Source: an uncultured bacterium (GTDB taxonomy: Bacteria; Bacteroidota; Bacteroidia; Bacteroidales; Bacteroidaceae). Taken from it: 64,000 nucleotides of DNA. Under the pieces are notes generated by a model, which was given only the letters and a program-made list of their open reading frames with translations, made no database searches and was not told the origin of the DNA. The stretch covers positions 1 through 64,000 of the forward strand of contig CAJMNM010000008.1 of NCBI GenBank assembly GCA_905214795.1, in the 5' to 3' direction. Of the stretch, positions 26,144 to 35,614 are shown piece by piece. Each line of letters opens with the position of its first letter. Position 1 is the stretch's first letter. The translations under genes were made by a program, and so were the position numbers.

Positions 26144-26383
26144 TTAAAACAGAAATCGCAAAAAGAATTCTATTATCTTTAGAAACATGCCGATTCCCAG
26201 GACTCCTAAACCTATAATACGATTTTCAGGATAAGCAAAATAAAGTATAAGTCCGATAGCTGCACATACCAGAAAGATAAAGTTGAGGAATTTGCGTATT
26301 TGGTCTATAGAGGGGCCTTTATGGCTGTGGTGTGCCTGACGTGCAGATTCTTCCACTATTTTTTCAATCTCTTCGCGATTCAT
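26144..26383 (-). CDS. small two-helix membrane protein within VOR operon
   Basis: A 79-residue protein: a charged N-terminal third with histidines (HHSHKG), then two hydrophobic helices (about 32-50 and 54-72). It sits between the alpha and beta subunit genes with gaps of 10 and 14 bp, so it is almost certainly co-translated with them. I do not recognise a family. It could tether the otherwise soluble oxidoreductase to the membrane, but that is inference from position only. Confidence 0.75.
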   Translation of the reverse strand: MNREEIEKIVEESARQAHHSHKGPSIDQIRKFLNFIFLVCAAIGLILYFAYPENRIIGLGVLGIGMFLKIIEFFLRFLF

Positions 26384-26393
26384 AGTTTTTACT

Positions 26394-27482
26394 TTATTTG
26401 ATAAGTTTTTCTTTAATAGCAGTTACCACTTCATCTGGGTCCGGTACGACACCACCCATTCTTCCGAAGTGTTCGACTGGCGTTTTTCCCGCAACTGCAA
26501 GTCGGATATCTTCAATCATTTGTCCAGCATTGATTTCAAAACTTAAAATACCTTTCACATGATTACTTAATTCTTCAATTGCTTTATATGGAAATGGCCA
26601 TAATGTAATAGGACGCAACAAGCCTACTTTTATACCTTGATTGCGGCATAACTCAATAGCTTTTTGGCTGATTCGTGCTGCTGAACCAAAGGCAACAATC
26701 AGATAGTCTGCATCTTCACATAAATAACTTTCAAAGCGTGTTTCTTTTTCTTTAATTTCGGTATATTTGGCCTGCAGATGGATATTTTTGTTTTCCATGC
26801 TGACCGGATCAAGATCAAGTGAAGTCATGATATTGGGGACTCTGTGTTTTAAGCGTCCACACGCTGCCCAAGGGCATTCTTTGCGAATTTCCTCTTCCGT
26901 ACGACGTGGCTTGAAAGGAGGTAATACAACCTTTTCCATCATTTGTCCAATTACGCCGTCACTGAGAATCATGGCCGGATTACGATATTTAAATGCCAAA
27001 TTAAACGCCAGGTCTACGAAATCAGCCATTTCCTGTACAGATGACGGTGCTAATACAATTACATTATAGTCGCCGTTACCTCCTCCGCGTGTAGCCTGAA
27101 AATAGTCAGACTGACTTGGTTGTATTGTACCGAGTCCGGGGCCACCACGTTGTACGTTGACGATAAGTCCCGGTATTTCGGCACCGGCCATGTATGTGAT
27201 ACCTTCTTGCATAAGGGCTACGCCCGGACTTGATGATGAGGTCATAGCTTTTTTCCCGGCTGCACCGGCACCATAGACCATGTTGATAGAAGCTAATTCG
27301 CTTTCAGCCTGAAGAACAACCATTCCTGTGCTTTCCCATGGCTTTTCTAAAGCCAATGTTTCGAGAACTTCTGATTGCGGCGTAATAGGGTAACCGAAAT
27401 AACCGTCACAACCACATCTGATTGCGGCATGCGCTATGGCTTCATTACCCTTCATCAATACAATTTCTTCTCCCATAGTCAT
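26394..27482 (-). CDS. vorB: 2-oxoacid:ferredoxin oxidoreductase alpha subunit
   Basis: A 362-residue alpha subunit annotated in the family as 3-methyl-2-oxobutanoate dehydrogenase subunit VorB. MKGNEAIAHAAIRCGCDGYFGYPITPQSE at the start is characteristic of the pyrimidine-binding domain, and GGPGLGTIQPSQSDY follows near residue 112. The ATG at 27482 overlaps the stop of the ferredoxin gene (TAATG). A second in-frame ATG at 27476 has GAGGAG 7 nt upstream and may be the real start. Confidence 0.9.
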   Translation of the reverse strand: MTMGEEIVLMKGNEAIAHAAIRCGCDGYFGYPITPQSEVLETLALEKPWESTGMVVLQAESELASINMVYGAGAAGKKAMTSSSSPGVALMQEGITYMAGAEIPGLIVNVQRGGPGLGTIQPSQSDYFQATRGGGNGDYNVIVLAPSSVQEMADFVDLAFNLAFKYRNPAMILSDGVIGQMMEKVVLPPFKPRRTEEEIRKECPWAACGRLKHRVPNIMTSLDLDPVSMENKNIHLQAKYTEIKEKETRFESYLCEDADYLIVAFGSAARISQKAIELCRNQGIKVGLLRPITLWPFPYKAIEELSNHVKGILSFEINAGQMIEDIRLAVAGKTPVEHFGRMGGVVPDPDEVVTAIKEKLIK

Positions 27483-27712
27483 TACTCCTCTTTCTTTTTA
27501 TACACTGTAATACATCCGTCCGGACATACGATAGCGCACGAAGCGCATCCGATACAGATGTTCTCTTTAACTTGTTCTGCGTAGTGATAACCTTTTTGAT
27601 TTACTCGCTTCTCTGCTAAGGCGAGTATTTGAAGTGGGCATGCTACTACACATAGGTTGCAACCTTTGCAGCGCTCTTGGTCTACGACAATTGCTCCTTT
27701 GATTTTACCCAT
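27482..27712 (-). CDS. vorD: 2x[4Fe-4S] ferredoxin-like delta subunit
   Basis: A 76-residue ferredoxin with two complete CxxCxxCxxxC motifs (CKGCNLCVVACP and CIGCASCAIVCP), each ligating a 4Fe-4S cluster. It passes electrons from the oxidoreductase core to free ferredoxin. Its stop overlaps the start of the alpha subunit gene. Confidence 0.93.
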   Translation of the reverse strand: MGKIKGAIVVDQERCKGCNLCVVACPLQILALAEKRVNQKGYHYAEQVKENICIGCASCAIVCPDGCITVYKKKEE

Positions 27713-27736
27713 ATTTGTTGTTTTTTATATTATTCT

Positions 27737-28006
27737 CTAAGGATTATAGAGATCTTTATGATAAAATTCAAGTATATTTATTAACATTTGATGTGCTTCA
27801 ACTGCCGGACTGTCTGGATTGATGGCGATTGCTTCAAGGTAATTTTCCATTGCATTCTTGAAGTCTCCTTTTTTACGATAAGCGTTGCCCAAAAGATAGT
27901 AGGCTTGATCGTCCGGTTTTTCGGAAATGAAAGAATGTAGAACTTCAATGGCATTATCAATCAGACCACTTTGTATCATTTTGTCAATTTGTTCCAATTG
28001 CTTCAT
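27737..28006 (-). CDS. small TPR protein leading the VOR operon
   Basis: An 89-residue protein with about two tetratricopeptide repeats (AYYLLGNAYRKKGDFKNAMENYLEAIAINPDSP is the clearest, residues about 35-67). It lies 24 bp upstream of the ferredoxin gene and directly behind the operon promoter. It could help assemble the complex, but nothing in the sequence proves this. Confidence 0.82.
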   Translation of the reverse strand: MKQLEQIDKMIQSGLIDNAIEVLHSFISEKPDDQAYYLLGNAYRKKGDFKNAMENYLEAIAINPDSPAVEAHQMLINILEFYHKDLYNP

Positions 28007-28028
28007 TCTGTTCTATTTTTGAACAATA

Positions 28029-28060
28029 CAAAGATAAAATTTATTTGTTAAAGGAGCAAA
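28029..28060 (-). promoter_or_regulatory. promoter of TPR-VOR operon
   Basis: On the minus strand TTTG (28057-28060) and TATCTTTG (28029-28036) are separated by 20 bp. Confidence 0.75.
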
Positions 28061-28246
28061 GAAAGTTGCATTTTAAAGGTTTTTTAAGCTGTTAAATAAT
28101 GTGTTTTATTATTTGGAGAATATTTATATGATTGATTTTCAAATTGATTTAAAAATATATTGGATAGTTTTATTTGAAACTATTCAATACGTGATAATGT
28201 GTAGGATTATGCACATTATAATATGAATTTGTGCGAAAAATAGAAT

Positions 28247-28276
28247 ATTGCACATTTTTAGCATGTGTTGTGCAAT
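28247..28276. promoter_or_regulatory. inverted repeat ATTGCACA / TGTGCAAT
   Basis: ATTGCACA (28247-28254) and TGTGCAAT (28269-28276) form an 8-bp inverted repeat with a 14-nt gap. TATGCACA and TTTGTGCG lie just upstream (28209-28235). It sits in an AT-rich spacer of about 290 bp (28061-28353) with no gene, about 190 bp upstream of the VOR promoter. It may be a regulator site. Confidence 0.35.
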
Positions 28277-28353
28277 TGTGACATATTGTGTTTTAGATTA
28301 TGTATTGTTCTGTCAATTTGCTATTTTTGCTTATCCGGACTTCTATTAAAAAT

Positions 28354-28389
28354 AAAACGGTAAGAGAGCGACTTTTCTCTTACCGTTTT
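28354..28389 (-). terminator. terminator of DUF4468 gene
   Basis: A perfect 14-bp stem (28354-28367 with 28376-28389) with an 8-nt loop and A/T tracts on both sides, 26 bp beyond the stop codon at 28416. Confidence 0.85.
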
Positions 28390-28415
28390 TCGTTTTATAA
28401 GTTTATAATATGCAA

Positions 28416-29042
28416 TTAGTTTGGCAATAACTCTGTAGCTTGTGGCTGTTTAACAGGAGCCTCAAAGGCATTGCGTGCGTTATTGAAAATCTCGGAAACA
28501 CGATCGACTGTTTTTCTTCTGAATTTAGCAGATCCCCATAATAATTTTGTTTTTGATTTGTTAAGGGCTGAGTCATCGCTGATCCATTCTTCTGCTTTAT
28601 ATGTTTTTCCATTGTTTCCTTCCATGTCTTCTTCATAATAATAACTGATCTGACTGATTTCCATATGGCATTTTTCGTCAGAACATTCTATTTTGAGAAT
28701 ATAATTAAAGCGGGTCCGATCCCAGTATAATGGTTTCTTTTTGAATTCCATCCATTCTTCAAACCTGACAAGCATAGTACCGGAAGCAGCGTCATCATAT
28801 GTAAAACGTGTCTGTTTCATTTGAATCTCTTCTTTCGTCATTGCTGTAGCAAAAGCTTTCATTGTATCATATATCTGTTGCTGGTTTTTGCCCTTAACAG
28901 CAAAAGTTTGTTGGAAAACAACCTTTCCGTTAATTTCAGGTACAGCACCAGCAAGATATTTACTGTCATCTTTGTCTTTTGCTGTCATACACAATGGAAT
29001 GCACAATAGTAGTAAAAGGAAAATTTTCTTCATAGTTTTCAT
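28416..29042 (-). CDS. DUF4468 domain secreted protein
   Basis: A 208-residue exported protein with a signal peptide (about residues 1-21) and one DUF4468 domain, a Bacteroidetes family of unknown function with TBP-like predicted fold. It is a single-gene unit. The start may be Met1 (29042) or Met4 (29033). Confidence 0.82.
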   Translation of the reverse strand: MKTMKKIFLLLLLCIPLCMTAKDKDDSKYLAGAVPEINGKVVFQQTFAVKGKNQQQIYDTMKAFATAMTKEEIQMKQTRFTYDDAASGTMLVRFEEWMEFKKKPLYWDRTRFNYILKIECSDEKCHMEISQISYYYEEDMEGNNGKTYKAEEWISDDSALNKSKTKLLWGSAKFRRKTVDRVSEIFNNARNAFEAPVKQPQATELLPN

Positions 29043-29062
29043 TCGATTAAATAACTAACATG

Positions 29063-29070
29063 CAAATTTA
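29063..29070 (-). promoter_or_regulatory. promoter -7 box of DUF4468 gene
   Basis: TAAATTTG on the minus strand, 20 nt before the ATG. Confidence 0.55.
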
Positions 29071-29117
29071 ATAAAAGAATTAGGTATTGCTGCTATATTT
29101 ATTCTTTTTTGGTTCTT

Positions 29118-29834
29118 TTATAAAATATATTTGTTTAAATACTCATAGAAATCATTTTTATAACTGTCAGAAATAGGAATTCTGTTTTTACCAAATATGA
29201 TTTGTCCTTTATCAATAACCTGTACTTTGTTTACTTGTACGATGAATGAACGATGAACCCGCATAAAACGGGGAGAAGGGAGACGTTCTTCCATACTTTT
29301 CATGCTGATAAGTGATAAAATAGGTTTGGAATCACTTTCTATGTAGATTTTCAGATAGTCTTTAAGTCCTTCAATATATATGATATCATCCAACCTGATC
29401 TGTCGAAGTTTATAGTCGGATTTAACATAGATGAAATCACTTTCTGGAGTTTCTTTGTTTGTATTCTGACGTGCCATGTTAAACCATTCTACTGCCTTGT
29501 TTGCGGCTGCAAGAAACTCATTATAACTGACTGGCTTTAGCAAGTAGTCTATGGCATTGGCTTTAAAACCCTCTATAGCATATTGGTTAAAAGCAGTGGT
29601 GAATATGACACGGATGTTTTTAGGAAGCATTTTTGCAAATTCCAATCCGTTGAGATCTGGCATCTGTATATCCAAAAAAAGCAGGTCTATTTCTTTGTTT
29701 CTTATATCATTCAGTGCAGTGATTGCACTGTTGTAATTGCCACATAATTCCAGAAATGGAGTCTTTTTAACGTAGCTTTCCATCAGATTCAAAGCTAAAG
29801 GCTCATCATCTACTATAGCACATTTAAGATTCAT
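29118..29834 (-). CDS. LytTR-family response regulator
   Basis: A 238-residue response regulator. The N-terminal receiver has DDEP (residues 9-12), the phospho-acceptor Asp in LFLDIQMPD near residue 55 and a conserved Lys in LLKPV. The C-terminal LytTR DNA-binding domain occupies about residues 135-238. Its ATG overlaps the stop of the kinase gene by 4 bp. It probably controls the efflux operon it belongs to. Confidence 0.92.
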   Translation of the reverse strand: MNLKCAIVDDEPLALNLMESYVKKTPFLELCGNYNSAITALNDIRNKEIDLLFLDIQMPDLNGLEFAKMLPKNIRVIFTTAFNQYAIEGFKANAIDYLLKPVSYNEFLAAANKAVEWFNMARQNTNKETPESDFIYVKSDYKLRQIRLDDIIYIEGLKDYLKIYIESDSKPILSLISMKSMEERLPSPRFMRVHRSFIVQVNKVQVIDKGQIIFGKNRIPISDSYKNDFYEYLNKYIL

Positions 29835-30910
29835 AGTTCAGAAGTTTGAATAATTAATAAGGATGTATATACAGTCTGACTTTCGTTTGTTCCTTTTTTC
29901 CATTCATATTTTTCCGGATAGATAAGCTCCAAACGTCGTTTAACTTGTTCAAGCCCAATACCGCTTCCGCTAATGTCATTTCTCGTCTTTGGATAATTAG
30001 AATTATCTATTCTCAGGCATAAACGATCAGGTTCTTCATAATATATATGGATATGTATGAAACAGTTTTGTGTCGGACTGATTCCATGTTTAAATGCATT
30101 TTCTACCAAGGATATATATATCAGTGGAGCTATACGGATATTGTTTTTTTCTGGAATATCTATCCTAAATTGTATATCAACATCGTCGGATAAGCGGATT
30201 TTCATCAAAGCAACATAGTTCTTCAAAAATTCCAATTCCCGATTTATCGGTGTGAAATCCATGTTGTTGTCGTACAGTATGTGTCGTAGAAGGCGGCTGA
30301 GATCTTGTACGGCCTGTTGTGCTTTGTCTGTATCGAAGGCTATCAATGCATAAATATTATTCAAAGTGTTGAGTAGAAAATGTGGATTGATTTGATTTCG
30401 CAAATTTTTCAATTCCGCTTCAGTCCTTTTTAACTCGGCTTTCTGGCGTGCAACTTCTGCTATACGCCATTTTTTACTCATTCTTATGCTTGCACCGAGT
30501 GCTGCAGTAAATCCAAATATGATAAAATCGCGTATTCTAAACAAAATGAAGACCCATTCGCTTGGTGGAGTATGTGCAGGTCGTTTAACTCGAGGGAAGG
30601 GGAAGTAAAGATTGCATATTTCAAACCAAATATGTGAGATAATCAACATGAATAAGCACAGAATGGCATTGATAATGACATATGTTTTATATTTCTTTTG
30701 GAAAAGATAATGCGGAACAAGATGTAGATAATTGGTATAAAATATGATACCAAGCACAATGGGAGTGCCCATCATTCTGATGAACTCTCCCTTATACATT
30801 TGTTCGTTGGTTCTTCCTATCAGCATTGGAGTAACCCCAAATAAGAATATCCAAGCGGAAATATGAATTAAAAATTCTTGTGAATATCGTTGTCTTAAAT
30901 CTTTTTTCAT
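29831..30910 (-). CDS. LytS-type sensor histidine kinase
   Basis: A 359-residue membrane kinase of the PF06580 family. Four hydrophobic segments in the first 150 residues are followed by a short coiled coil. The phospho-acceptor His is in NQINPHFLLNTLNNIY near residue 180, and the ATPase domain has ENAFKHG and GSGIGLEQVKRRL. No periplasmic sensor domain is visible. It pairs with the overlapping response regulator. Confidence 0.92.
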   Translation of the reverse strand: MKKDLRQRYSQEFLIHISAWIFLFGVTPMLIGRTNEQMYKGEFIRMMGTPIVLGIIFYTNYLHLVPHYLFQKKYKTYVIINAILCLFMLIISHIWFEICNLYFPFPRVKRPAHTPPSEWVFILFRIRDFIIFGFTAALGASIRMSKKWRIAEVARQKAELKRTEAELKNLRNQINPHFLLNTLNNIYALIAFDTDKAQQAVQDLSRLLRHILYDNNMDFTPINRELEFLKNYVALMKIRLSDDVDIQFRIDIPEKNNIRIAPLIYISLVENAFKHGISPTQNCFIHIHIYYEEPDRLCLRIDNSNYPKTRNDISGSGIGLEQVKRRLELIYPEKYEWKKGTNESQTVYTSLLIIQTSEL

Positions 30911-30976
30911 AAGCTTATTTTTATAAACTTACTGCAAATATCTTCACAAAGTTTCAATTAATCAAATTTCTGTCTT

Positions 30977-32215
30977 TTATTCATATCTGATAGCTTCTAT
31001 CGGATCCATATTGGCTGCTTTTTTTGCAGGATACCAGCCAAAGAATATTCCGATAAAAGTGCAGACACCGAAACTCATGAGAATACTCCACATTTGAATA
31101 TAGATAGGCATGTGTGCTGCATATTTAATGATGTAGGCAGCTCCAATACCCATAACAACACCTATTAATCCACCGGCGACACTGAGTAAGCCGGCCTCAA
31201 TAAGAAACTGGCTTAAAATATCCACACCTCTCGCACCGACAGACATTCTTAATCCGATTTCTTTGGTTCGTTCGGTTACAGATACATACATGATATTCAT
31301 GATACCAATACCGCCTACAAGTAATGAGATGCCGGCTACGCTTCCTAGTAAAATTGTCAGTAAATCCATGGTGGAATTCATCATGGTAGCCATTTCTTCC
31401 TGGCTACGTATTGTAAAATCGTCTTCGTCGGCAGGAGTCGTATCCGTTGCTTCTTTCAGTTTGTGATTTTTACGTAGTATATCTGTAATTTCACTGATGG
31501 CCTTATCTGTTGCATTTTCGGTGATTGCAGAACAGTTAATGCCTTGCAGATATGTAATAGCAAGAATTCGTTTCATTACGGTGGTGTAGGGAACCAAAGC
31601 CAAATCGTCCTGGTCCATTCCCATAGAATTGTAACCTTTTGACTTCAGGACTCCGACAACACGGAACGGAATGGAGTTGAAGCGCACAACGCGACCTACA
31701 GGATCACTGCCGTCAGGAAAAAGATTGTCTACGACTGTTTTTCCCAGTACACAGACTTTGGCAGCTGTTTTAATATCCTGATCAGTGAAAAATTCACCGT
31801 CTTCAACCTGGAGTTGTCGGATAGTCAGATAGTCTTCATTAACACCGTATATTGTAGAAGGTGTATTATTGTTGCCATATATAAATTGTCCGCTACTGTT
31901 TACAGATGGACTGATGGCTGCAATATATTTACTCTCGTTGCGGATACTTTCGTAATCTTCCAGTTTCAGAGTTTGCATTTCGCTGGCATCCTGACGAACA
32001 CCGCCACGCATATCTGCTCCGGGATGAATCATAATCATGTTTGAGCCCATTTCAGAAATCTGTTTTCTGATACTTCTTTTTGAGCCTTGGCCAATAGCCA
32101 GCATGGCAATAACAGATGCCACACCAATAATGATGCCTAACGCAGTAAGGAATGAGCGTAGTTTGTTTGCGGCTATGGCTTTAAGGGCTATTTTAAATAA
32201 ATTAATGGTATTCAT
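30977..32215 (-). CDS. MacB-type ABC transporter permease
   Basis: A 412-residue permease with one N-terminal membrane helix, a large periplasmic MacB-like domain (about residues 45-270) and three C-terminal helices within the FtsX domain (RTKEIGLRMSVGAR is the coupling segment). It works with the separate ATPase gene 46 bp upstream, the MacA-like adaptor and the TolC-like channel of this operon. The substrate is unknown. Confidence 0.92.
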   Translation of the reverse strand: MNTINLFKIALKAIAANKLRSFLTALGIIIGVASVIAMLAIGQGSKRSIRKQISEMGSNMIMIHPGADMRGGVRQDASEMQTLKLEDYESIRNESKYIAAISPSVNSSGQFIYGNNNTPSTIYGVNEDYLTIRQLQVEDGEFFTDQDIKTAAKVCVLGKTVVDNLFPDGSDPVGRVVRFNSIPFRVVGVLKSKGYNSMGMDQDDLALVPYTTVMKRILAITYLQGINCSAITENATDKAISEITDILRKNHKLKEATDTTPADEDDFTIRSQEEMATMMNSTMDLLTILLGSVAGISLLVGGIGIMNIMYVSVTERTKEIGLRMSVGARGVDILSQFLIEAGLLSVAGGLIGVVMGIGAAYIIKYAAHMPIYIQMWSILMSFGVCTFIGIFFGWYPAKKAANMDPIEAIRYE

Positions 32216-32261
32216 CTTATTTCATTTAATCTTTTGGATACTATCTGCTGACAGAAAGTCA

Positions 32262-33023
32262 TCAGTCGTCATTAGGAATAGGTATCTTTGCCAAGGCTTC
32301 TGCAGCAGAGAGAATATTGTGGTTGATGGTATCCTCTCTGATTTGTCCATCGCGCAGCATGATGTTCCGGCTACTGTATTGAGCTATTTCCGGATTATGT
32401 GTAACAAAAATAATTGTACGTCCTTCGGCATGAAGTTTCTGGAATAAAACCAGAATCTCGAATGAAGTTCGTGTATCCAGATTACCGGTCGCCTCATCGG
32501 CCAGGATAACAGCAGGGTTATTTACCAGAGCACGTGCTATTGCAACACGTTGCATTTGTCCACCTGACATTTGATTTGACTTGTGATACAGACGATTTCC
32601 AAGTCCAACCATCTCAAGTGCGTTAATAGCTCGTTCACGGCGCTCTTTTGCAGATACGCTAGAGTTATACATGAGAGGTAATTCTACATTTTCTACTGCT
32701 GTAGTTTTTGCAAGAAGATTGTAGTTTTGAAATACAAATCCGATTTTTCTGTTTCTTAATATAGCACGTTGCCAACGCTTCATTTTTCTGACAGAAGTAC
32801 CATCCAGTATATATTCACCGCTTGTTGGTGTGTCCAGACACCCCAGCTGGTTAAGCAAAGTCGATTTTCCAGAGCCGGAAGTACCCATTATGGTAACAAA
32901 TTCTCCTTCGTATATTTTGAAAGAGATGCCACGAAGTGCATGTACGACTTCATCACCTACGATAAAGTTACGTTTAACGTTTTGCAGTTCAATGACAACT
33001 TTTCTTTGATTCTGTTCTTCCAT
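32262..33023 (-). CDS. MacB/LolD-type ABC transporter ATPase
   Basis: A 253-residue ATPase with Walker A GTSGSGKST near residue 48, the signature SGGQMQRVAIARAL near 154 and Walker B VILADEATGNLD near 175. In this operon the ATPase and the permease are separate proteins, unlike E. coli MacB, where they are fused. Confidence 0.94.
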   Translation of the reverse strand: MEEQNQRKVVIELQNVKRNFIVGDEVVHALRGISFKIYEGEFVTIMGTSGSGKSTLLNQLGCLDTPTSGEYILDGTSVRKMKRWQRAILRNRKIGFVFQNYNLLAKTTAVENVELPLMYNSSVSAKERRERAINALEMVGLGNRLYHKSNQMSGGQMQRVAIARALVNNPAVILADEATGNLDTRTSFEILVLFQKLHAEGRTIIFVTHNPEIAQYSSRNIMLRDGQIREDTINHNILSAAEALAKIPIPNDD

Positions 33024-33041
33024 AATTTCTCTTTGTTTAAA

Positions 33042-34226
33042 TTATTTGGAAGTACTATTTTTATCTTTCTTTTGTCCGGGGTGTGGCATGAAAGGATTTG
33101 TCTCTTCTTGTGGAGCGGTGTCAGTGTCATCTTTTAATTCAGACATGGACAAAATGACTTTAGTACCTTTGGAAATTCCCGAAATAATTTCAGTCCGGGC
33201 ACCATCAGTTGCTCCAATGTTGATACTATGCGCTTTCAATGTCTGTCCTTCTAAAGTCCAAAGTTTATTTTTTCCATTACAATCCTCGATTTTGTAGGCC
33301 TTTCCAATAATGTCCTCGGCTGGAGTAAAACGGAGAGCTTTGGATTTTACGCTCAGTACATTGGTGCGTTCAAGTGTGTTGACTGTTACATTGGCAGTGA
33401 GTCCGGGTTTCAGTTTGAGGTCTTTGTTCGGTGCGGAAATGACTACTTCATAAGTTACCACATTATTTTCTGTGGTTGCTTCCTGACGTACTTGAGTAAC
33501 TTCACCGTGGAATATATCATTAGGAAATGCATCAACGGTAAAAGTAACATGCTGTCCTTCTTTGACATCTCCTATATCGGCCTCGTCAATGTCTGCGATA
33601 ACACGCATGTCGGTCAGATCTTTTGCAATCGTGAAAAGGGTAGGTGTTTCAAAGCTTGATGCTACAGTCTGTCCTTCTTCTACGGCTCTACTTAATACGA
33701 TGCCGTCAATTGGCGAGGTAATGGTGGCATAACTGATATTTGTTTCTGCCTTCTTTACATTTTCCTGACTTGTATGATAGCTTTCTAATGCTTTTTTGTA
33801 GGCAAGGTAGGCGCTTTCATATTCGTCTTTGCTTACAAGTCCTTTGTCATTAAGATTCTTGTAGCGTTTGTAGTTGGTTTCTTGATAATTCAATTCACTT
33901 TTTGCACTAGATAAATTAGCGCGTGCACTGTTGAGTTCACTTGTGAGGTTGGTCTTGTCAAGTTCAGCGATTACTTGACCTTTTTTTACAATACTATTGT
34001 AATCTACATATATTTTGCTGATGATACCAGATACCTGTGTACCGACTTCCACTTCGGTTACAGGCTCTATAGTACCGGTTGCAGTGACGCTGTTACGAAT
34101 TGTGTCTGGCTCTACCGTTGTGGTTTCAAATGTAACTTGTGCATCTTTCTTTCCAATGGTAGTCAATGCAATAGCAGCTAATATTACTATGGCTACAATG
34201 CTGATGATAAATTTCTTCTTTTTCAT
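33042..34226 (-). CDS. MacA-like periplasmic adaptor protein
   Basis: A 394-residue membrane fusion protein with an N-terminal anchor helix (about residues 5-22), a biotinyl-lipoyl-like domain, a helical hairpin (about 95-165) and beta-barrel domains. The C-terminal tail is rich in Asp, Pro and Lys. It bridges the inner-membrane transporter to the outer-membrane channel. It starts 15 bp after the TolC-like gene. Confidence 0.92.
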   Translation of the reverse strand: MKKKKFIISIVAIVILAAIALTTIGKKDAQVTFETTTVEPDTIRNSVTATGTIEPVTEVEVGTQVSGIISKIYVDYNSIVKKGQVIAELDKTNLTSELNSARANLSSAKSELNYQETNYKRYKNLNDKGLVSKDEYESAYLAYKKALESYHTSQENVKKAETNISYATITSPIDGIVLSRAVEEGQTVASSFETPTLFTIAKDLTDMRVIADIDEADIGDVKEGQHVTFTVDAFPNDIFHGEVTQVRQEATTENNVVTYEVVISAPNKDLKLKPGLTANVTVNTLERTNVLSVKSKALRFTPAEDIIGKAYKIEDCNGKNKLWTLEGQTLKAHSINIGATDGARTEIISGISKGTKVILSMSELKDDTDTAPQEETNPFMPHPGQKKDKNSTSK

Positions 34227-34241
34227 ATTGCGTTAATATTT

Positions 34242-35591
34242 TTACAGATTAATTGATTCACCCTGATAGAATTTCAATAGTTGGGCGTTTAAGATTGTGG
34301 TATATTTGCTTTGTAACTTATCTTGTTGTGCAGTGAGCAGCTGGTCGCGTCCGGTCATTAACTCTACGATATTTTTCAAACCGTTTTTAAACTGTTCATT
34401 TAGCAATTCATAGCTGATTGCGGCACTTTTTACTTTGGCTTGTGCCGCAATAAAATTTTGCTGGCTACTGTTGGCGTTTACCCAATATGAATCAATTGTA
34501 CTGTAAAGTTGTTGCTGTAAATCGATTAAACTTAATTCACTGTCTAGTTTATTTAGTTTCGCTTTTTTTACGTTTGTTTGATTCTTTTTATTGTCAAATA
34601 TGGGTATGGATAATGTAAATCCTAAAGAGGCGTTCAGATTTTGTTTTAGTTGTTCTCCTACTGTTTCACGGCTACCAGAATAATGACTGTCACCAATACC
34701 TGCATTGAGGGATATGGTGGGATGATAGCCGGCTTTGGCAATATCAATATTAAGATCAGCGGCTTCAATGCTCAATTTCCCTGCTTTGATTTCGGGACGC
34801 AGTTCAAGTGCTTTTTCATAAACTTCCATTTCGTCAGGGATGGGGTGAAGCGCTGTCTCGTCGTCCAGTGACAGTTGGTTGATTTGAAAATTGTCCGTTC
34901 CACCAAGTTCGAGTAAGTCTTTAAGTTGACGGGTATAATTGGCAATTTGTGATTGTGTTGCAACAATGTCATATCTGCTGCTGCAGACTTGAGCCTCAAG
35001 TTGAGCCAGATCTGCTTTTGAGATCTGCCCTTCATTATACATTTCTTTTCCTCTTTCAAATTGACTTTCTGCTGTTTTGAGTAATTCTTCATTTACTTTT
35101 TTAGCTTCAATAGAATAGAGGATCTGTATGTAAAGCTGAGTTATTTGTTCTTGTATGCTGTTAGCTGTTTGTTGGGTGTTGAGGCTGGAAATTTCGTTCT
35201 GAATTTTTTGTTCTTTCACATTTTTCCGGTTTGCACCGCCATTCCAAATGGTCCAAGATGCGTTTAGGCCATAGCTGCCGTTTTCTGTCAGTTTATTAGT
35301 GGAGCTGTTGGCGATACCATCTGTAACGATATTGCTGGCAGATTCTTGTAATGGTCTGTAACTTAAATTTTGCGAAGTGCTGAAAGATAAACTAGGAAAC
35401 AGTTCTGCTTTTTTTTGACTCAAGTCGAGCGAGCCTTGTTGTTCTGTTACTTTGCTTTTTTGCAACTGGATATTATGCTCGGTGGCATAATCAATGCAAT
35501 CCTGCAATGACCATGTTGAGCGCTCTTGTGCTGATAACATGTAAATGTCAAACAGGAGGGCTGTTGTAATCAGATAGTGTTTGTAATTCAT
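34242..35591 (-). CDS. TolC-family outer-membrane efflux protein
   Basis: A 449-residue outer-membrane factor with a signal peptide ending near AQE (about residue 21), then the duplicated helical repeats of the TolC family. I start it at the ATG at 35591 because the longer frame has no signal peptide and runs above the TAATTTTG promoter box. It is the first gene of the six-gene operon TolC, MacA, ATPase, permease, kinase, regulator. Confidence 0.9.
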   Translation of the reverse strand: MNYKHYLITTALLFDIYMLSAQERSTWSLQDCIDYATEHNIQLQKSKVTEQQGSLDLSQKKAELFPSLSFSTSQNLSYRPLQESASNIVTDGIANSSTNKLTENGSYGLNASWTIWNGGANRKNVKEQKIQNEISSLNTQQTANSIQEQITQLYIQILYSIEAKKVNEELLKTAESQFERGKEMYNEGQISKADLAQLEAQVCSSRYDIVATQSQIANYTRQLKDLLELGGTDNFQINQLSLDDETALHPIPDEMEVYEKALELRPEIKAGKLSIEAADLNIDIAKAGYHPTISLNAGIGDSHYSGSRETVGEQLKQNLNASLGFTLSIPIFDNKKNQTNVKKAKLNKLDSELSLIDLQQQLYSTIDSYWVNANSSQQNFIAAQAKVKSAAISYELLNEQFKNGLKNIVELMTGRDQLLTAQQDKLQSKYTTILNAQLLKFYQGESINL

Positions 35592-35614
35592 AATAGTTCT
35601 GCTTTTTAACATTA

